From DTU018 sp964618175 (lineage in GTDB: Bacteria > Bacillota > Syntrophomonadia > Syntrophomonadales > Syntrophomonadaceae), in NCBI GenBank assembly GCA_964618175.1, contig CAZTZX010000098.1, forward strand, positions 1 through 6,387: DNA of 6,387 nucleotides. The letters run 5' to 3'. The notes below the pieces were generated by a model. That model worked only from the letters and a program-made list of their open reading frames with translations. It was not told where the DNA came from and searched no databases. Positions 1 through 6,031 of the stretch are shown here, one piece after another (positions within the stretch are counted from its first letter, which is position 1; every line of letters starts with the position of its first letter). Made by a program: the position numbers and the translations under genes.

Positions 1-1
1 G

Positions 2-64
2 GAGAGGATTTATGCTTGGAAAGCAGGAAGGAATACGTTAGCCCAAAACTATAGAATGAAATGA
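2..64 (+). CDS. possible C-terminal end of an upstream gene (partial)
   Basis: One forward frame is open from the window edge for 20 codons and ends at TGA (62-64). It reads ERIYAWKAGRNTLAQNYRMK, a charged, hydrophilic tail that would suit the C-terminus of a soluble protein. The other two forward frames stop sooner (near 39 and 52). I do not recognise the family, and 20 codons are too few to prove coding. No terminator hairpin is visible between this stop and the next gene at 193, so read-through into the downstream pair is possible. Confidence 0.3.
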   Translation, partial: ERIYAWKAGRNTLAQNYRMK

Positions 65-192
65 AAATAAATAAATAAAAGAATATTGGCTTTTTACAGA
101 ACTTTGTGCAGGATTTCCCAATTAAGGCCAGAATTACTTCTAATATCATGTATTAGGCATTCGAAATAATTCGCAGGGAAGGGGCAAATAGG
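65..192 (+). other. leader/intergenic stretch before the 72-aa gene
   Basis: This A/T-rich stretch has no open frame with a ribosome binding site. I could not find a -35/-10 pair close to consensus and saw no stable hairpin. The only clear signal is the Shine-Dalgarno AAGGGG at 179-184, eight bases before the ATG at 193, which fixes the start of the next gene. Confidence 0.5.
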
Positions 193-411
193 ATGGAACT
201 GGATTTGAAATTCGAGGCATTGATTAAGTCGCAAGCGAAGTATGAGTCGGCTAATCTGGGCTTGAATCTGTTGATTTCCAGACTGCAAAGAAAGTATTCG
301 GCCAATCAGACATCAGCAGAATTGGGCAACTGTGTGCAAGAAATGAAGACGTTTTTTGAAAGATACGCTTCAATTGTGGGGCAAGATGTTGAAGCACTGA
401 AAAAATTATAG
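193..411 (+). CDS. small helical protein of unknown function (72 aa)
   Basis: I do not recognise this protein. It is 72 residues, polar, with one Cys (C47) and one Gly pair of note (G23, G45), no signal peptide and no membrane segment. The heptad-like spacing of Leu/Ile/Phe (for example L22-L25-L26-I28-L31, then M50-F53-F54-Y57) suggests two amphipathic helices separated by a polar turn at about residues 34-43 (KYSANQTSAE). The start is supported by AAGGGG eight bases upstream. The stop codon overlaps the Shine-Dalgarno of the next gene, 12 nt before its ATG, so the two are almost certainly co-transcribed and probably translationally coupled. A small helix-turn-helix-hairpin adaptor or partner of the downstream protein is the simplest guess. 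A distant likeness to short WXG/LXG-associated helical proteins is possible but not supported by a diagnostic motif. Confidence 0.75.
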   Translation: MELDLKFEALIKSQAKYESANLGLNLLISRLQRKYSANQTSAELGNCVQEMKTFFERYASIVGQDVEALKKL

Positions 412-423
412 GGGGTAATAAAT

Positions 424-1398
424 ATGTTTGTTAATCTTGATCAGGCAATACAGTTGATCCAGGAAGGCAAAATAATGCATATTGCAGCTGACGAGTCTCT
501 GTTGAGTCAATTACCGAAAGGCAAATGGATTGCAGGTACTACCCCTTATTTTATTACGGAGCAGGGCGGTATCCTTTGCAAGGATAAATTGTTTGTCAAT
601 GAAATTTATGATGCTGTCGATTATAAAATCGTAGTGTACGACAAAAGTAATGTCTTTGACATAACCAAGGATGCCTATCCTAATGGAGTGTCATTTTTAG
701 TCATGCCTTTTGCGAGCGATATTGCTGCATTTTATGCCAAGGAGGCACCCAATTCAATTGATTTATTAATGAATCCGACTATCGGTTGGATCTCGGGTTT
801 TGATCTCTCTACCGACGCAAGTGCTAAGGTATACGACGGTGCTACTGGTTCAGCCTATGGCGATAGAGCGGTGGCATTACATATTGGTCTGCCCGATAAT
901 AAAATGGCTTCCCTTGGCATTGTTAATATTTTTAGTGCTGATGAGAACAACGCCATAATCAAATTCCCGGAAGACTCTCTATCAGTAAGGAACTGTTTGG
1001 TCAACGGAAAAGAAGTAATATTTGCTGATTATCTTTCCGAAAACAACATTGATACCCAGTTGCCATTGGTCGCGGATTATAACAGTGTATTAGTAAATGT
1101 GTCCATTAAATCTGTTTCGGAAGAAAGTAAGACAGTAGATCTTTATGCCCCCGTATTTGCTGGAACCGAGTATCGTTTTGCACGTCCTGTCAGTAATTAT
1201 CCGACCAGTTTCACTGAGCACTTACAGGGTCTTAAGGATACAAAACCAATCTTCTCCTGCAACTGTATTCTTAATTATCTTTATGGTGAACTTGAGGGTC
1301 GAGCTACACCGCCATTTGCCGGGCCGGTGACTTTCGGAGAAGTCGCCTACCAATTATTAAACCAAACGCTAGCCTATGCAGAGATTATCGACAAATAG
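424..1398 (+). CDS. hypothetical protein with FIST-C-like C-terminus (DUF6976-like, 324 aa)
   Basis: This is a complete 324-residue soluble protein with no signal peptide or transmembrane helix. The N-terminus (residues 1-44) runs through a helix into LPKGKWIAGTTPYFI (30-44), which I associate with a poorly described family that I believe is catalogued as DUF6976; I could not check this. Residues about 145-255 look like alternating beta strands. The C-terminus carries FSCNCILNYLYG (277-288) followed by a Pro/Gly segment and a final helix, reminiscent of the FSC...G block near the end of FIST_C sensory domains. FIST domains are thought to bind small ligands in signal transduction. Three Cys residues fall at 52, 191 and 279, with another at 281 giving a C-x-C pair. 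Its ATG has AGGGGGT at 410-416, overlapping the stop of the small upstream gene. A strong terminator follows 40 nt after its stop. Ligand and function are unknown; a cytoplasmic sensor or binding protein is an inference. Confidence 0.8.
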   Translation: MFVNLDQAIQLIQEGKIMHIAADESLLSQLPKGKWIAGTTPYFITEQGGILCKDKLFVNEIYDAVDYKIVVYDKSNVFDITKDAYPNGVSFLVMPFASDIAAFYAKEAPNSIDLLMNPTIGWISGFDLSTDASAKVYDGATGSAYGDRAVALHIGLPDNKMASLGIVNIFSADENNAIIKFPEDSLSVRNCLVNGKEVIFADYLSENNIDTQLPLVADYNSVLVNVSIKSVSEESKTVDLYAPVFAGTEYRFARPVSNYPTSFTEHLQGLKDTKPIFSCNCILNYLYGELEGRATPPFAGPVTFGEVAYQLLNQTLAYAEIIDK

Positions 1399-1437
1399 AA
1401 ATTGGCCCTAACATTGTAAGTAGAAAAGGGCACCAGT

Positions 1438-1482
1438 TTGGCGTTGGATGAAAGAGAATCGGCTTCATCCAACGCCAATTTT
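1438..1482 (+). terminator. rho-independent terminator of the 193-1398 unit
   Basis: A perfect 15-bp inverted repeat, TTGGCGTTGGATGAA (1438-1452) with TTCATCCAACGCCAA (1464-1478), encloses an 11-nt loop and is followed directly by TTTTATT. The stem and T-rich tail are as expected for intrinsic termination. There is no matching A tract on the left side, so it should act in the plus direction only. Confidence 0.9.
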
Positions 1483-1524
1483 ATTGATTTCGCACTATTA
1501 AGGTTAGATATAAAATGATGCTTT

Positions 1525-1680
1525 GGGAACGGCCAACAGGGCCGTTTACCCCCACAATCCGCACTGGTTCATGTCCGTTTCGCGTAGCGTCAAGGTTTTT
1601 CCCTTTAGCGAATAGTATTGTTCCATCTAACGGACAATGTGGCATTGTCCCCCACTTTAGAGGTGCACCCCCCCAATTTC
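1525..1680. repeat. non-coding inverted-repeat cluster, REP-like
   Basis: This patch is richer in G and C than the rest of the intergenic DNA and has several inverted repeats. AACGGCC (1528-1534) pairs with GGCCGTT (1540-1546), extendable by flanking GGG/CCC. TGTCCGTT (1572-1579) pairs with AACGGACA (1629-1636). GGACAATG (1632-1639) pairs with CATTGTCC (1643-1650) across a 3-nt loop. GGTGCACC (1662-1669) is self-complementary. CCCCCAC occurs at 1549 and 1649, and seven C residues run at 1668-1674. The GGGACA...TGTCC style resembles short palindromes mobilised by REP-associated tyrosine transposases in clostridia, but no transposase is present here. A structured RNA is the alternative. Confidence 0.45.
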
Positions 1681-1693
1681 CTACCGGGGAGTA

Positions 1694-1723
1694 TTGTCAG
1701 GATAATGAACTATATGGGATAAT
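1694..1723 (+). promoter_or_regulatory. sigma-A-type promoter for the CoA-transferase gene
   Basis: TTGTCA (1694-1699, 5 of 6 to consensus) is separated by 18 bp from GATAAT (1718-1723, 5 of 6). Transcription would start near 1730, leaving a leader of about 27 nt that contains the Shine-Dalgarno GGGGTGAG (1746-1753). The heptamer GGATAAT occurs twice (1700-1706 and 1717-1723), the second copy covering the -10. This promoter lies downstream of the inverted-repeat patch, so that patch would be outside the main transcript. Confidence 0.6.
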
Positions 1724-1756
1724 GTCAAAGTGTGATCAATTCCATGGGGTGAGAGA

Positions 1757-3052
1757 ATGAATTATCAAGAGATGTACCAGCGCAAAACCATCAGTGTTGA
1801 AGAAGCGCTGCAGGAGATCAAAAGCGGGCAGGAAATAACCTGTGCCCTTATAGCCTGTGAGCCAGTAACTATGCTCAGCCAACTACATACCATCAAGGAT
1901 CGGGTGGAAGATGTATCCGTGGTTACGGCTTTGCTGATGAACGAGTATGAATTTTTCATGGCTCCGGAGATGAAAGGCCATTTTCTCTTGAACACCTGGT
2001 TTTACACGGCCGGATCCCGCAAGGCTCATTCACATGGTACGGTTTCATACCTTCCTCTAGAACTGCACCGGGCAGTTGCCAGCCGCTCTTTTCATCGCCA
2101 ACCTGATGTATTTCTGGGTTGCGCCAGTCCTATGGATCAGCACGGTTATTTGTCTTTGTCCATTGATTCCGTATGTGAAAAAGATTTAATGGAACAAGCC
2201 AATAAGGTTATTATAGAGGTCAATCCCAATTTTCCCCGCAGTTACGGTGACACGCATATCCACATTTCTGAAATCGATCATATAATTGAAACCGAGCGCC
2301 CGCTGCCGGTTATTCCGGAAGTTATAATAAATGACAAGGAAAGAGCTATAGGAGAGTATGTGGCTGATCTGATCGAAGATGAATCCACGTTGCAGATTGG
2401 TTATGGTAACATTCCTATGGCGGTCACTGCCTGCCTGACCGCCAAAAAGGATCTGGGCGTACACACCGAGTTGTTCAGCGAAGGGCTGTTGGATCTTTAT
2501 GAAGCCGGGGCCATAACTAATCGGAAAAAGACTATTTGGCAGGATAAGTTCGTAGCCGATTGTGCCCTGGGAACCAAACGTCTGTATGATTTTTTTGACA
2601 ACAATATGGCGGTTGAATTTCAGCGCGGCCGTATAGTTAATGACCCTCGGGTCATCGGACGCAACCATAAGATGGTAGCTATAAACTCTGCACTTGAAAT
2701 CGACCTGACTGGACAATGCTGTGCTGAATCCATTGGTTCCAGACACTATAGCGGAACCGGTGGTCACAAGGAGTTTGCCCAGGGAATTCAGTATTCACCG
2801 GGCGGCAAATCGATTATCGCTTTTCAGTCCACGCTTCGCGATGATACCATTTCCCATATCGTGCCCCAGTTGGCACCCGGTGCCACGGTTACCACTTCGC
2901 GAATAGATGTGGATTATGTAGTCACCGAATATGGGGTAGCCAGCCTTAGAGGCCGCTCTATCCGCGAGCGAGTCAAAGAACTGATCAATATCGCTCATCC
3001 CGACTTCAGAGACTTTTTACGCAGTGAAGCTGAACGAAACCAGATTTGGTAG
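1757..3052 (+). CDS. acetyl-CoA hydrolase/transferase-family CoA-transferase
   Basis: This is a family I CoA-transferase of the 4-hydroxybutyrate / butyryl-CoA:acetate type. Such enzymes move CoA between a thioester and a free acid in the cytoplasm through a glutamyl-CoA intermediate. Its 431 residues match the usual length of about 430-440. The N-terminal domain (about 1-185) includes DVFLGCASPMDQHGYLSL (117-134) and EVNPNFPRSYGD (154-165). The C-terminal domain includes the CoA-loop motif GYGNIP (215-220), the catalytic-type Glu E238 in HTELFSEG (236-243), and the signature EYGVASLRGRSIRER (391-405). E238 has the same number as the active-site Glu I recall for Clostridium aminobutyricum 4-hydroxybutyrate CoA-transferase. 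The usual GxGGQxDF segment reads GTGGHKEF (333-340), a departure that may reflect a different acyl substrate. The start at 1757 is set by GGGGTGAG (1746-1753). Substrate cannot be decided from sequence; butyrate, 4-hydroxybutyrate or another short acid with acetyl-CoA are candidates. It converges on a MarR gene 13 nt away. Confidence 0.93.
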   Translation: MNYQEMYQRKTISVEEALQEIKSGQEITCALIACEPVTMLSQLHTIKDRVEDVSVVTALLMNEYEFFMAPEMKGHFLLNTWFYTAGSRKAHSHGTVSYLPLELHRAVASRSFHRQPDVFLGCASPMDQHGYLSLSIDSVCEKDLMEQANKVIIEVNPNFPRSYGDTHIHISEIDHIIETERPLPVIPEVIINDKERAIGEYVADLIEDESTLQIGYGNIPMAVTACLTAKKDLGVHTELFSEGLLDLYEAGAITNRKKTIWQDKFVADCALGTKRLYDFFDNNMAVEFQRGRIVNDPRVIGRNHKMVAINSALEIDLTGQCCAESIGSRHYSGTGGHKEFAQGIQYSPGGKSIIAFQSTLRDDTISHIVPQLAPGATVTTSRIDVDYVVTEYGVASLRGRSIRERVKELINIAHPDFRDFLRSEAERNQIW

Positions 3053-3062
3053 GCATATATGC
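3053..3062. other. short palindrome between convergent stop codons
   Basis: GCATATATGC fills most of the 13-nt gap between the TAG of the CoA-transferase gene and the TAA of the minus-strand regulator gene. It is a perfect 10-bp palindrome but lacks a loop and a T tract, so it is a poor terminator candidate. No better terminator separates the two genes, so transcripts from both sides could run into each other. Confidence 0.3.
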
Positions 3063-3065
3063 TCT

Positions 3066-3476
3066 TTACAAGTCTTTTTCCAAGGCTGCCAGACCCCGTT
3101 CAAAGGCTGAAGAATCAGCAACGGTTGCTTTGATGCGCTGATTGTATTCCACCACTATGGACGCTATTTCCTCAACTATCTCACTGCCCCGGGGTGTGAT
3201 GAATATCTTCACACTCCTGCGATCAGTTGGATCCTCTTCCCGGCTTACCAGCCCTTCTTTGACCAGACGATCAACCAAACCTGAAACCACCGGGCTGTCT
3301 AATTGAACGGCCAACGCTATCTCCTTTAAGCTGCTGCCATTATTACTGGATAAATAGAAAAGAACCCAGGACTGCACGATGGTTATTCCATAGGCAGCCA
3401 GTTTATTATTGTAATGACGAGACATCTTACGAGAAATCGCTCCTAAACGGAAACAGAAAAAATCCGCAAACTCCAT
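3066..3476 (-). CDS. MarR-family transcriptional regulator (136 aa)
   Basis: This is a cytoplasmic DNA-binding regulator of the MarR type, normally a dimer that leaves its operator when it binds a small ligand. Counting from the chosen start, residues about 30-67 form the winged-helix core, with the recognition helix around SPVVSGLVDRLVKEGLV (61-77). The wing is SREEDPTDRRSVKIFITPRG (78-97), which contains the family's D-x-R signature (DPTDRRS). The N- and C-terminal helices would form the dimer interface. The start at 3476 is preferred because AAAGGAAG (3483-3490, read on the minus strand) lies six bases ahead. An in-frame ATG at 3521 adds 15 residues but lies upstream of the predicted transcription start. 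The gene is divergent from the molybdopterin oxidoreductase and convergent with the CoA-transferase, so it probably controls one or both. Operator-like repeats sit in its own promoter. The effector is unknown; an aromatic or aliphatic acid or its CoA ester would be usual. Confidence 0.92.
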   Translation of the reverse strand: MEFADFFCFRLGAISRKMSRHYNNKLAAYGITIVQSWVLFYLSSNNGSSLKEIALAVQLDSPVVSGLVDRLVKEGLVSREEDPTDRRSVKIFITPRGSEIVEEIASIVVEYNQRIKATVADSSAFERGLAALEKDL

Positions 3477-3510
3477 TGACAACTTCCTTTCATAGTTCTC
3501 ACGGTATCTT

Positions 3511-3539
3511 AGCATAAACATAGTTCGTTACTATGATAA
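3511..3539 (-). promoter_or_regulatory. promoter of the MarR gene
   Basis: Read on the minus strand, TTATCA (3534-3539) and TATGCT (3511-3516) are separated by exactly 17 bp; each matches consensus at 4 of 6 positions. Transcription would start near 3504, giving a short leader that contains the Shine-Dalgarno and the ATG at 3476. The operator-like inverted repeat fills most of the spacer, which suits direct autorepression. Confidence 0.5.
3519..3535. promoter_or_regulatory. candidate MarR operator (17-bp inverted repeat)
   Basis: CATAGT TCGTT ACTATG is a perfect 6-5-6 inverted repeat of the size MarR dimers usually bind. It occupies the spacer of the regulator's own promoter. Related half-sites lie nearby: CATAGTTC recurs directly at 3491-3498, and AACATAG (3517-3523) has an inverted copy CTATGTT at 3568-3574, which overlaps the -10 region of the oxidoreductase promoter. 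The clustering of four CATAG/CTATG motifs within about 85 bp supports a shared regulator, but binding itself is inferred. Confidence 0.55.
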
Positions 3540-3549
3540 TATTTCGATA

Positions 3550-3579
3550 TTGTAATATTAGTATACCCTATGTTATTCT
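3550..3579 (+). promoter_or_regulatory. promoter of the molybdopterin oxidoreductase gene
   Basis: TTGTAA (3550-3555) is followed after 18 bp by TATTCT (3574-3579), and a TG one base before the -10 (3571-3572) makes it an extended -10 element. Transcription would start near 3586, about 26 nt before the ATG at 3612. The half-site CTATGTT (3568-3574) overlaps the extended -10, so a regulator bound there would block polymerase. The assignment is moderate because the region is A/T rich and offers other weak hexamers. Confidence 0.45.
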
Positions 3580-3611
3580 AATAGCAAATAGATTCTGAAA
3601 GGGGTTTGACC

Positions 3612-5852
3612 ATGGGAGAATGGAAACAGACCGGATGTGCGTTATGTGCGCAGAACTGTGGTTTGGAATTGTTCATTGAAAACAATCGTATTACCAAAGT
3701 ACGCGGTGATAAGAGTAATCCCCGCAGCCAGGGATATGTATGCCGGAAAGGCATGAACATCGCGAATTATCAGCATCATGAGCAACGACTGAAATACCCC
3801 TTAAAAAAAGTGAATGGAGAATTCGTACGTATAAGCTGGGATCAGGCAATCACAGAAATCGCTGCCCGTTTGCGGGAAATCAAGGATCAATACGGACCTC
3901 GCTCCATCGCCTATATGGGAGGAGGAGGCCAATCCTGCCATTTCGAAGCGGCTTTCGGAGTACGCCTGATGCGCGGGCTGGGCTCCCGTTATCATTACAG
4001 TGCCCTGTCTCAGGAACTGACCGGACATTTCTGGGCCCAGGGACGTGTGCTGGGACGCCAGTATCTGTGGACCGTTGCGGATGAAGAACACGCTGACATG
4101 CTGGTGGCTATCGGCTGGAACGGCATGGAAAGTCACCAAATGCCGCGTGCTCCCCTGGTTCTGCGCGAGTTTTCTAAAAACCCAGATAAGATTTTAGCGG
4201 TCATTGATCCGCGCAAATCGGAGACTGCGCAAATTGCCGATCTGCACCTAGCAGTGCGTCCCGGGACTGATGCCTTGCTGCTGCGGGCAGTAATCGCCAT
4301 CGTCATTCAGGAAGGTTGGTATAACCAGGAGTATATAGACCAGTATGTAACCGGTTTTCCTGAGATCTGGCCCTATCTGACCGATTTTGATGTTATGGCT
4401 GCCCTTAAGGTCTGTGAATTGGAATATGACCAGGTTAAGGAATTCGCTCGCCTGATGGCCACCCGTAAAGTTGGCCTGCACACTGACTTGGGAATCTTGA
4501 TGAACCGCCACACCACCCTGGTTTCCTGCCTGGTGATGGTGCTCCTGGCCTTATGCGGTCAGATCGGTTTACCAGGCACCAACCTGATACCAGGCTTTTT
4601 TATGCCCATAGGAGGCCACAGCGATGAGCGCAAGGCCAGCAACTGGAAAACAGTTACTACCGGCTTTCCCACCATCATGGGTTATGTTCCTCCCAATGTC
4701 CTGCCTGAGGAAATCATGTCCGATCACCCAGAACGAACCCGGGCTGTGCTATGTACCCAATCTAATCCCTTGCGCTCATATGCAGATACCCATGCTTATG
4801 AGGAAGCTTTCCAGAAGCTGGATCTCCTGGTGACCTGTGAAATCAACCTGACTGAAACGGCTCAGCTTTCCGATTATGTATTGCCATCTCTTTCCACCTT
4901 TGAATCCTGGGACAGCAGCTTCTTTCCCTTCACGGTGCCGGGAGTTTACTTTCAAATGCGCCGCCCGGTAGTGGAGCCTGAAGGTGAATGCCTGGAAGTC
5001 TCGGAAATGCACCTACGTATTGCTGACGCTCTGGGACTTATCCCCCAGATACCACAGGAACTATACGAAAAGGCCGGCAATCGCCTGGAATTTGGCCTGG
5101 AGCTGATGAAATACCTGCAGGCTCATCCCGAACACACGGGCATGATGCCTTTCATTCTTGGCAAAACTTTAGGGCCGGCCCTTGGTTCAACTAACCTGGC
5201 GGCTTTATGGGGGCTACTGCAGAATCTTCCTAGGGGTTCCCGGGAAAATGCGGTGCGAGCAGGATTTAAGAAGGGGCCTTTGATGGGAGAAGAAATTTTC
5301 CAGGCCATTTTAGATCATCCGGAAGGGATTTGGTTAGGAAAGATAGATACGGAGAATAATTTTTCCCAACTGAAAACCGAAGATGGCAAGGTTAATGTGT
5401 TTATCCCGGAAATGATCGAATGGCTGGCCGATGTCACCCCCGAGTTGGAAACCCAGGCGCTCCAGAACCAGGAAGATTTCCCTTTTATCTTGATGGCAGG
5501 TCGTCATACCAGTATGAATGCCAATACCCTCATGCGCAACCCGGCCTGGAATAAAGGCAAAAGGGCCTGTACCCTGGCTCTGCATCCCCAAGATGGCGAT
5601 AAATTGGGATTGAGCGATGGCCAGATGGCCCGCATCACTACCGAAGCCAGCAGTGCTGAAATAGAAGTTGAGATAACTACGGAAACGCGTCCCGGGACAG
5701 TAATAATTCCGCATGGATTTGGCTTGAATTATGCGGGAGATGTTTACGGGATCAATGTCAATGCATTGACGAAAAATACCCATCGGGATCACTTTACCGC
5801 TACCCCGCTACACCGGTATGTGCCCTGTCGGGTAGAGGCGGTTGTGAAGTAA
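3612..5852 (+). CDS. molybdopterin (Mo/W-bis-MGD) oxidoreductase, cytoplasmic, DMSO reductase superfamily
   Basis: This 746-residue enzyme belongs to the DMSO-reductase/formate-dehydrogenase superfamily, which does redox or hydration chemistry at a Mo or W bis-MGD centre. A [4Fe-4S] site is clear: C9-x2-C12-x3-C16-x27-C44, followed by the conserved basic residue in CRKG (44-47). MGD-binding segments include DPRKSETAQIADLHLAVRPG (199-218) and the TQSNPLRSYADT region (382-393). The C-terminal molydopterin dinucleotide-binding barrel spans about 624-741 (LMAGRHTSMNANT at 628-640). There is no twin-arginine leader, so it acts in the cytoplasm. In the segment that holds the metal ligand in formate dehydrogenase it reads ALSQELTG (131-138), without Cys or Sec. 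The ATG at 3612 is chosen because AAAGGGG (3598-3604) lies seven bases ahead; an in-frame TTG at 3606 is too close. It is followed at once by a terminator, with no adjacent electron-transfer subunit. Substrate is unknown. Ordinary formate dehydrogenase and acetylene hydratase are unlikely. Confidence 0.93.
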   Translation: MGEWKQTGCALCAQNCGLELFIENNRITKVRGDKSNPRSQGYVCRKGMNIANYQHHEQRLKYPLKKVNGEFVRISWDQAITEIAARLREIKDQYGPRSIAYMGGGGQSCHFEAAFGVRLMRGLGSRYHYSALSQELTGHFWAQGRVLGRQYLWTVADEEHADMLVAIGWNGMESHQMPRAPLVLREFSKNPDKILAVIDPRKSETAQIADLHLAVRPGTDALLLRAVIAIVIQEGWYNQEYIDQYVTGFPEIWPYLTDFDVMAALKVCELEYDQVKEFARLMATRKVGLHTDLGILMNRHTTLVSCLVMVLLALCGQIGLPGTNLIPGFFMPIGGHSDERKASNWKTVTTGFPTIMGYVPPNVLPEEIMSDHPERTRAVLCTQSNPLRSYADTHAYEEAFQKLDLLVTCEINLTETAQLSDYVLPSLSTFESWDSSFFPFTVPGVYFQMRRPVVEPEGECLEVSEMHLRIADALGLIPQIPQELYEKAGNRLEFGLELMKYLQAHPEHTGMMPFILGKTLGPALGSTNLAALWGLLQNLPRGSRENAVRAGFKKGPLMGEEIFQAILDHPEGIWLGKIDTENNFSQLKTEDGKVNVFIPEMIEWLADVTPELETQALQNQEDFPFILMAGRHTSMNANTLMRNPAWNKGKRACTLALHPQDGDKLGLSDGQMARITTEASSAEIEVEITTETRPGTVIIPHGFGLNYAGDVYGINVNALTKNTHRDHFTATPLHRYVPCRVEAVVK

Positions 5853-5854
5853 TT

Positions 5855-5883
5855 AAAAAGGGGGGTAGTTCCCCCCTTTTTTT
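5855..5883 (+). terminator. strong rho-independent terminator after the oxidoreductase gene
   Basis: AAAAAGGGGGG (5855-5865) pairs perfectly with CCCCCCTTTTT (5871-5881) across a TAGTT loop, and the T run continues to 5883. It begins two bases after the TAA stop. The A tract on the left side gives a T tract in the other direction as well, so it can also stop minus-strand transcription coming from the SLH gene. Confidence 0.95.
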
Positions 5884-5979
5884 AATCCCAACCTCATTCA
5901 ATTTCCGGAAGACGCCGGCACTCATTCCAGATACATAAACTTATAAACACTGACTTGAACAACGGTAGGCAACTATACA

Positions 5980-6014
5980 CCCGGAGAGATCAGTTATGCA
6001 CTGCTCTCTCCGGG
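5980..6014 (-). terminator. hairpin downstream of the SLH gene, probable terminator
   Basis: CCCGGAGAGA (5980-5989) pairs with TCTCTCCGGG (6005-6014), and beyond one T/C mismatch CAGT (5991-5994) pairs with ACTG (6000-6003), leaving a 5-nt loop. It starts 17 nt after the SLH stop codon on the minus strand. The sequence that follows on that strand (TGTATAGTTG) is only moderately T rich, so termination may be incomplete, with the hairpin at 5855-5883 as backup. Confidence 0.6.
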
Positions 6015-6031
6015 ACTTGGCGATTCAGAAA

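Noticed and set aside
1485..1516. A weak promoter, TTGATT with TATAAA, just after the first terminator
   Set aside because: The spacing of 19 bp is poor, and a better promoter lies closer to the gene at 1694-1723.
1515..1760. An 81-codon plus-strand open frame running into the start of the CoA-transferase gene
   Set aside because: It has no Shine-Dalgarno before its ATG, its translation follows the inverted repeats and C runs, it has no recognisable motif, and it crosses the predicted promoter at 1694-1723.
2186..2767. A 193-codon minus-strand open frame inside the CoA-transferase gene
   Set aside because: It lies wholly opposite a well-supported conserved gene and its translation shows no family motif; it is a shadow of the coding strand.
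3477..3521. A longer MarR start at 3521 adding 15 residues
   Set aside because: That ATG overlaps the operator repeat and lies upstream of the predicted transcription start, while the ATG at 3476 has AAAGGAAG at proper spacing.
5334..5792. A 152-codon minus-strand open frame inside the oxidoreductase gene
   Set aside because: It is antisense to the conserved C-terminal cofactor-binding domain and lacks a ribosome binding site and recognisable motifs.
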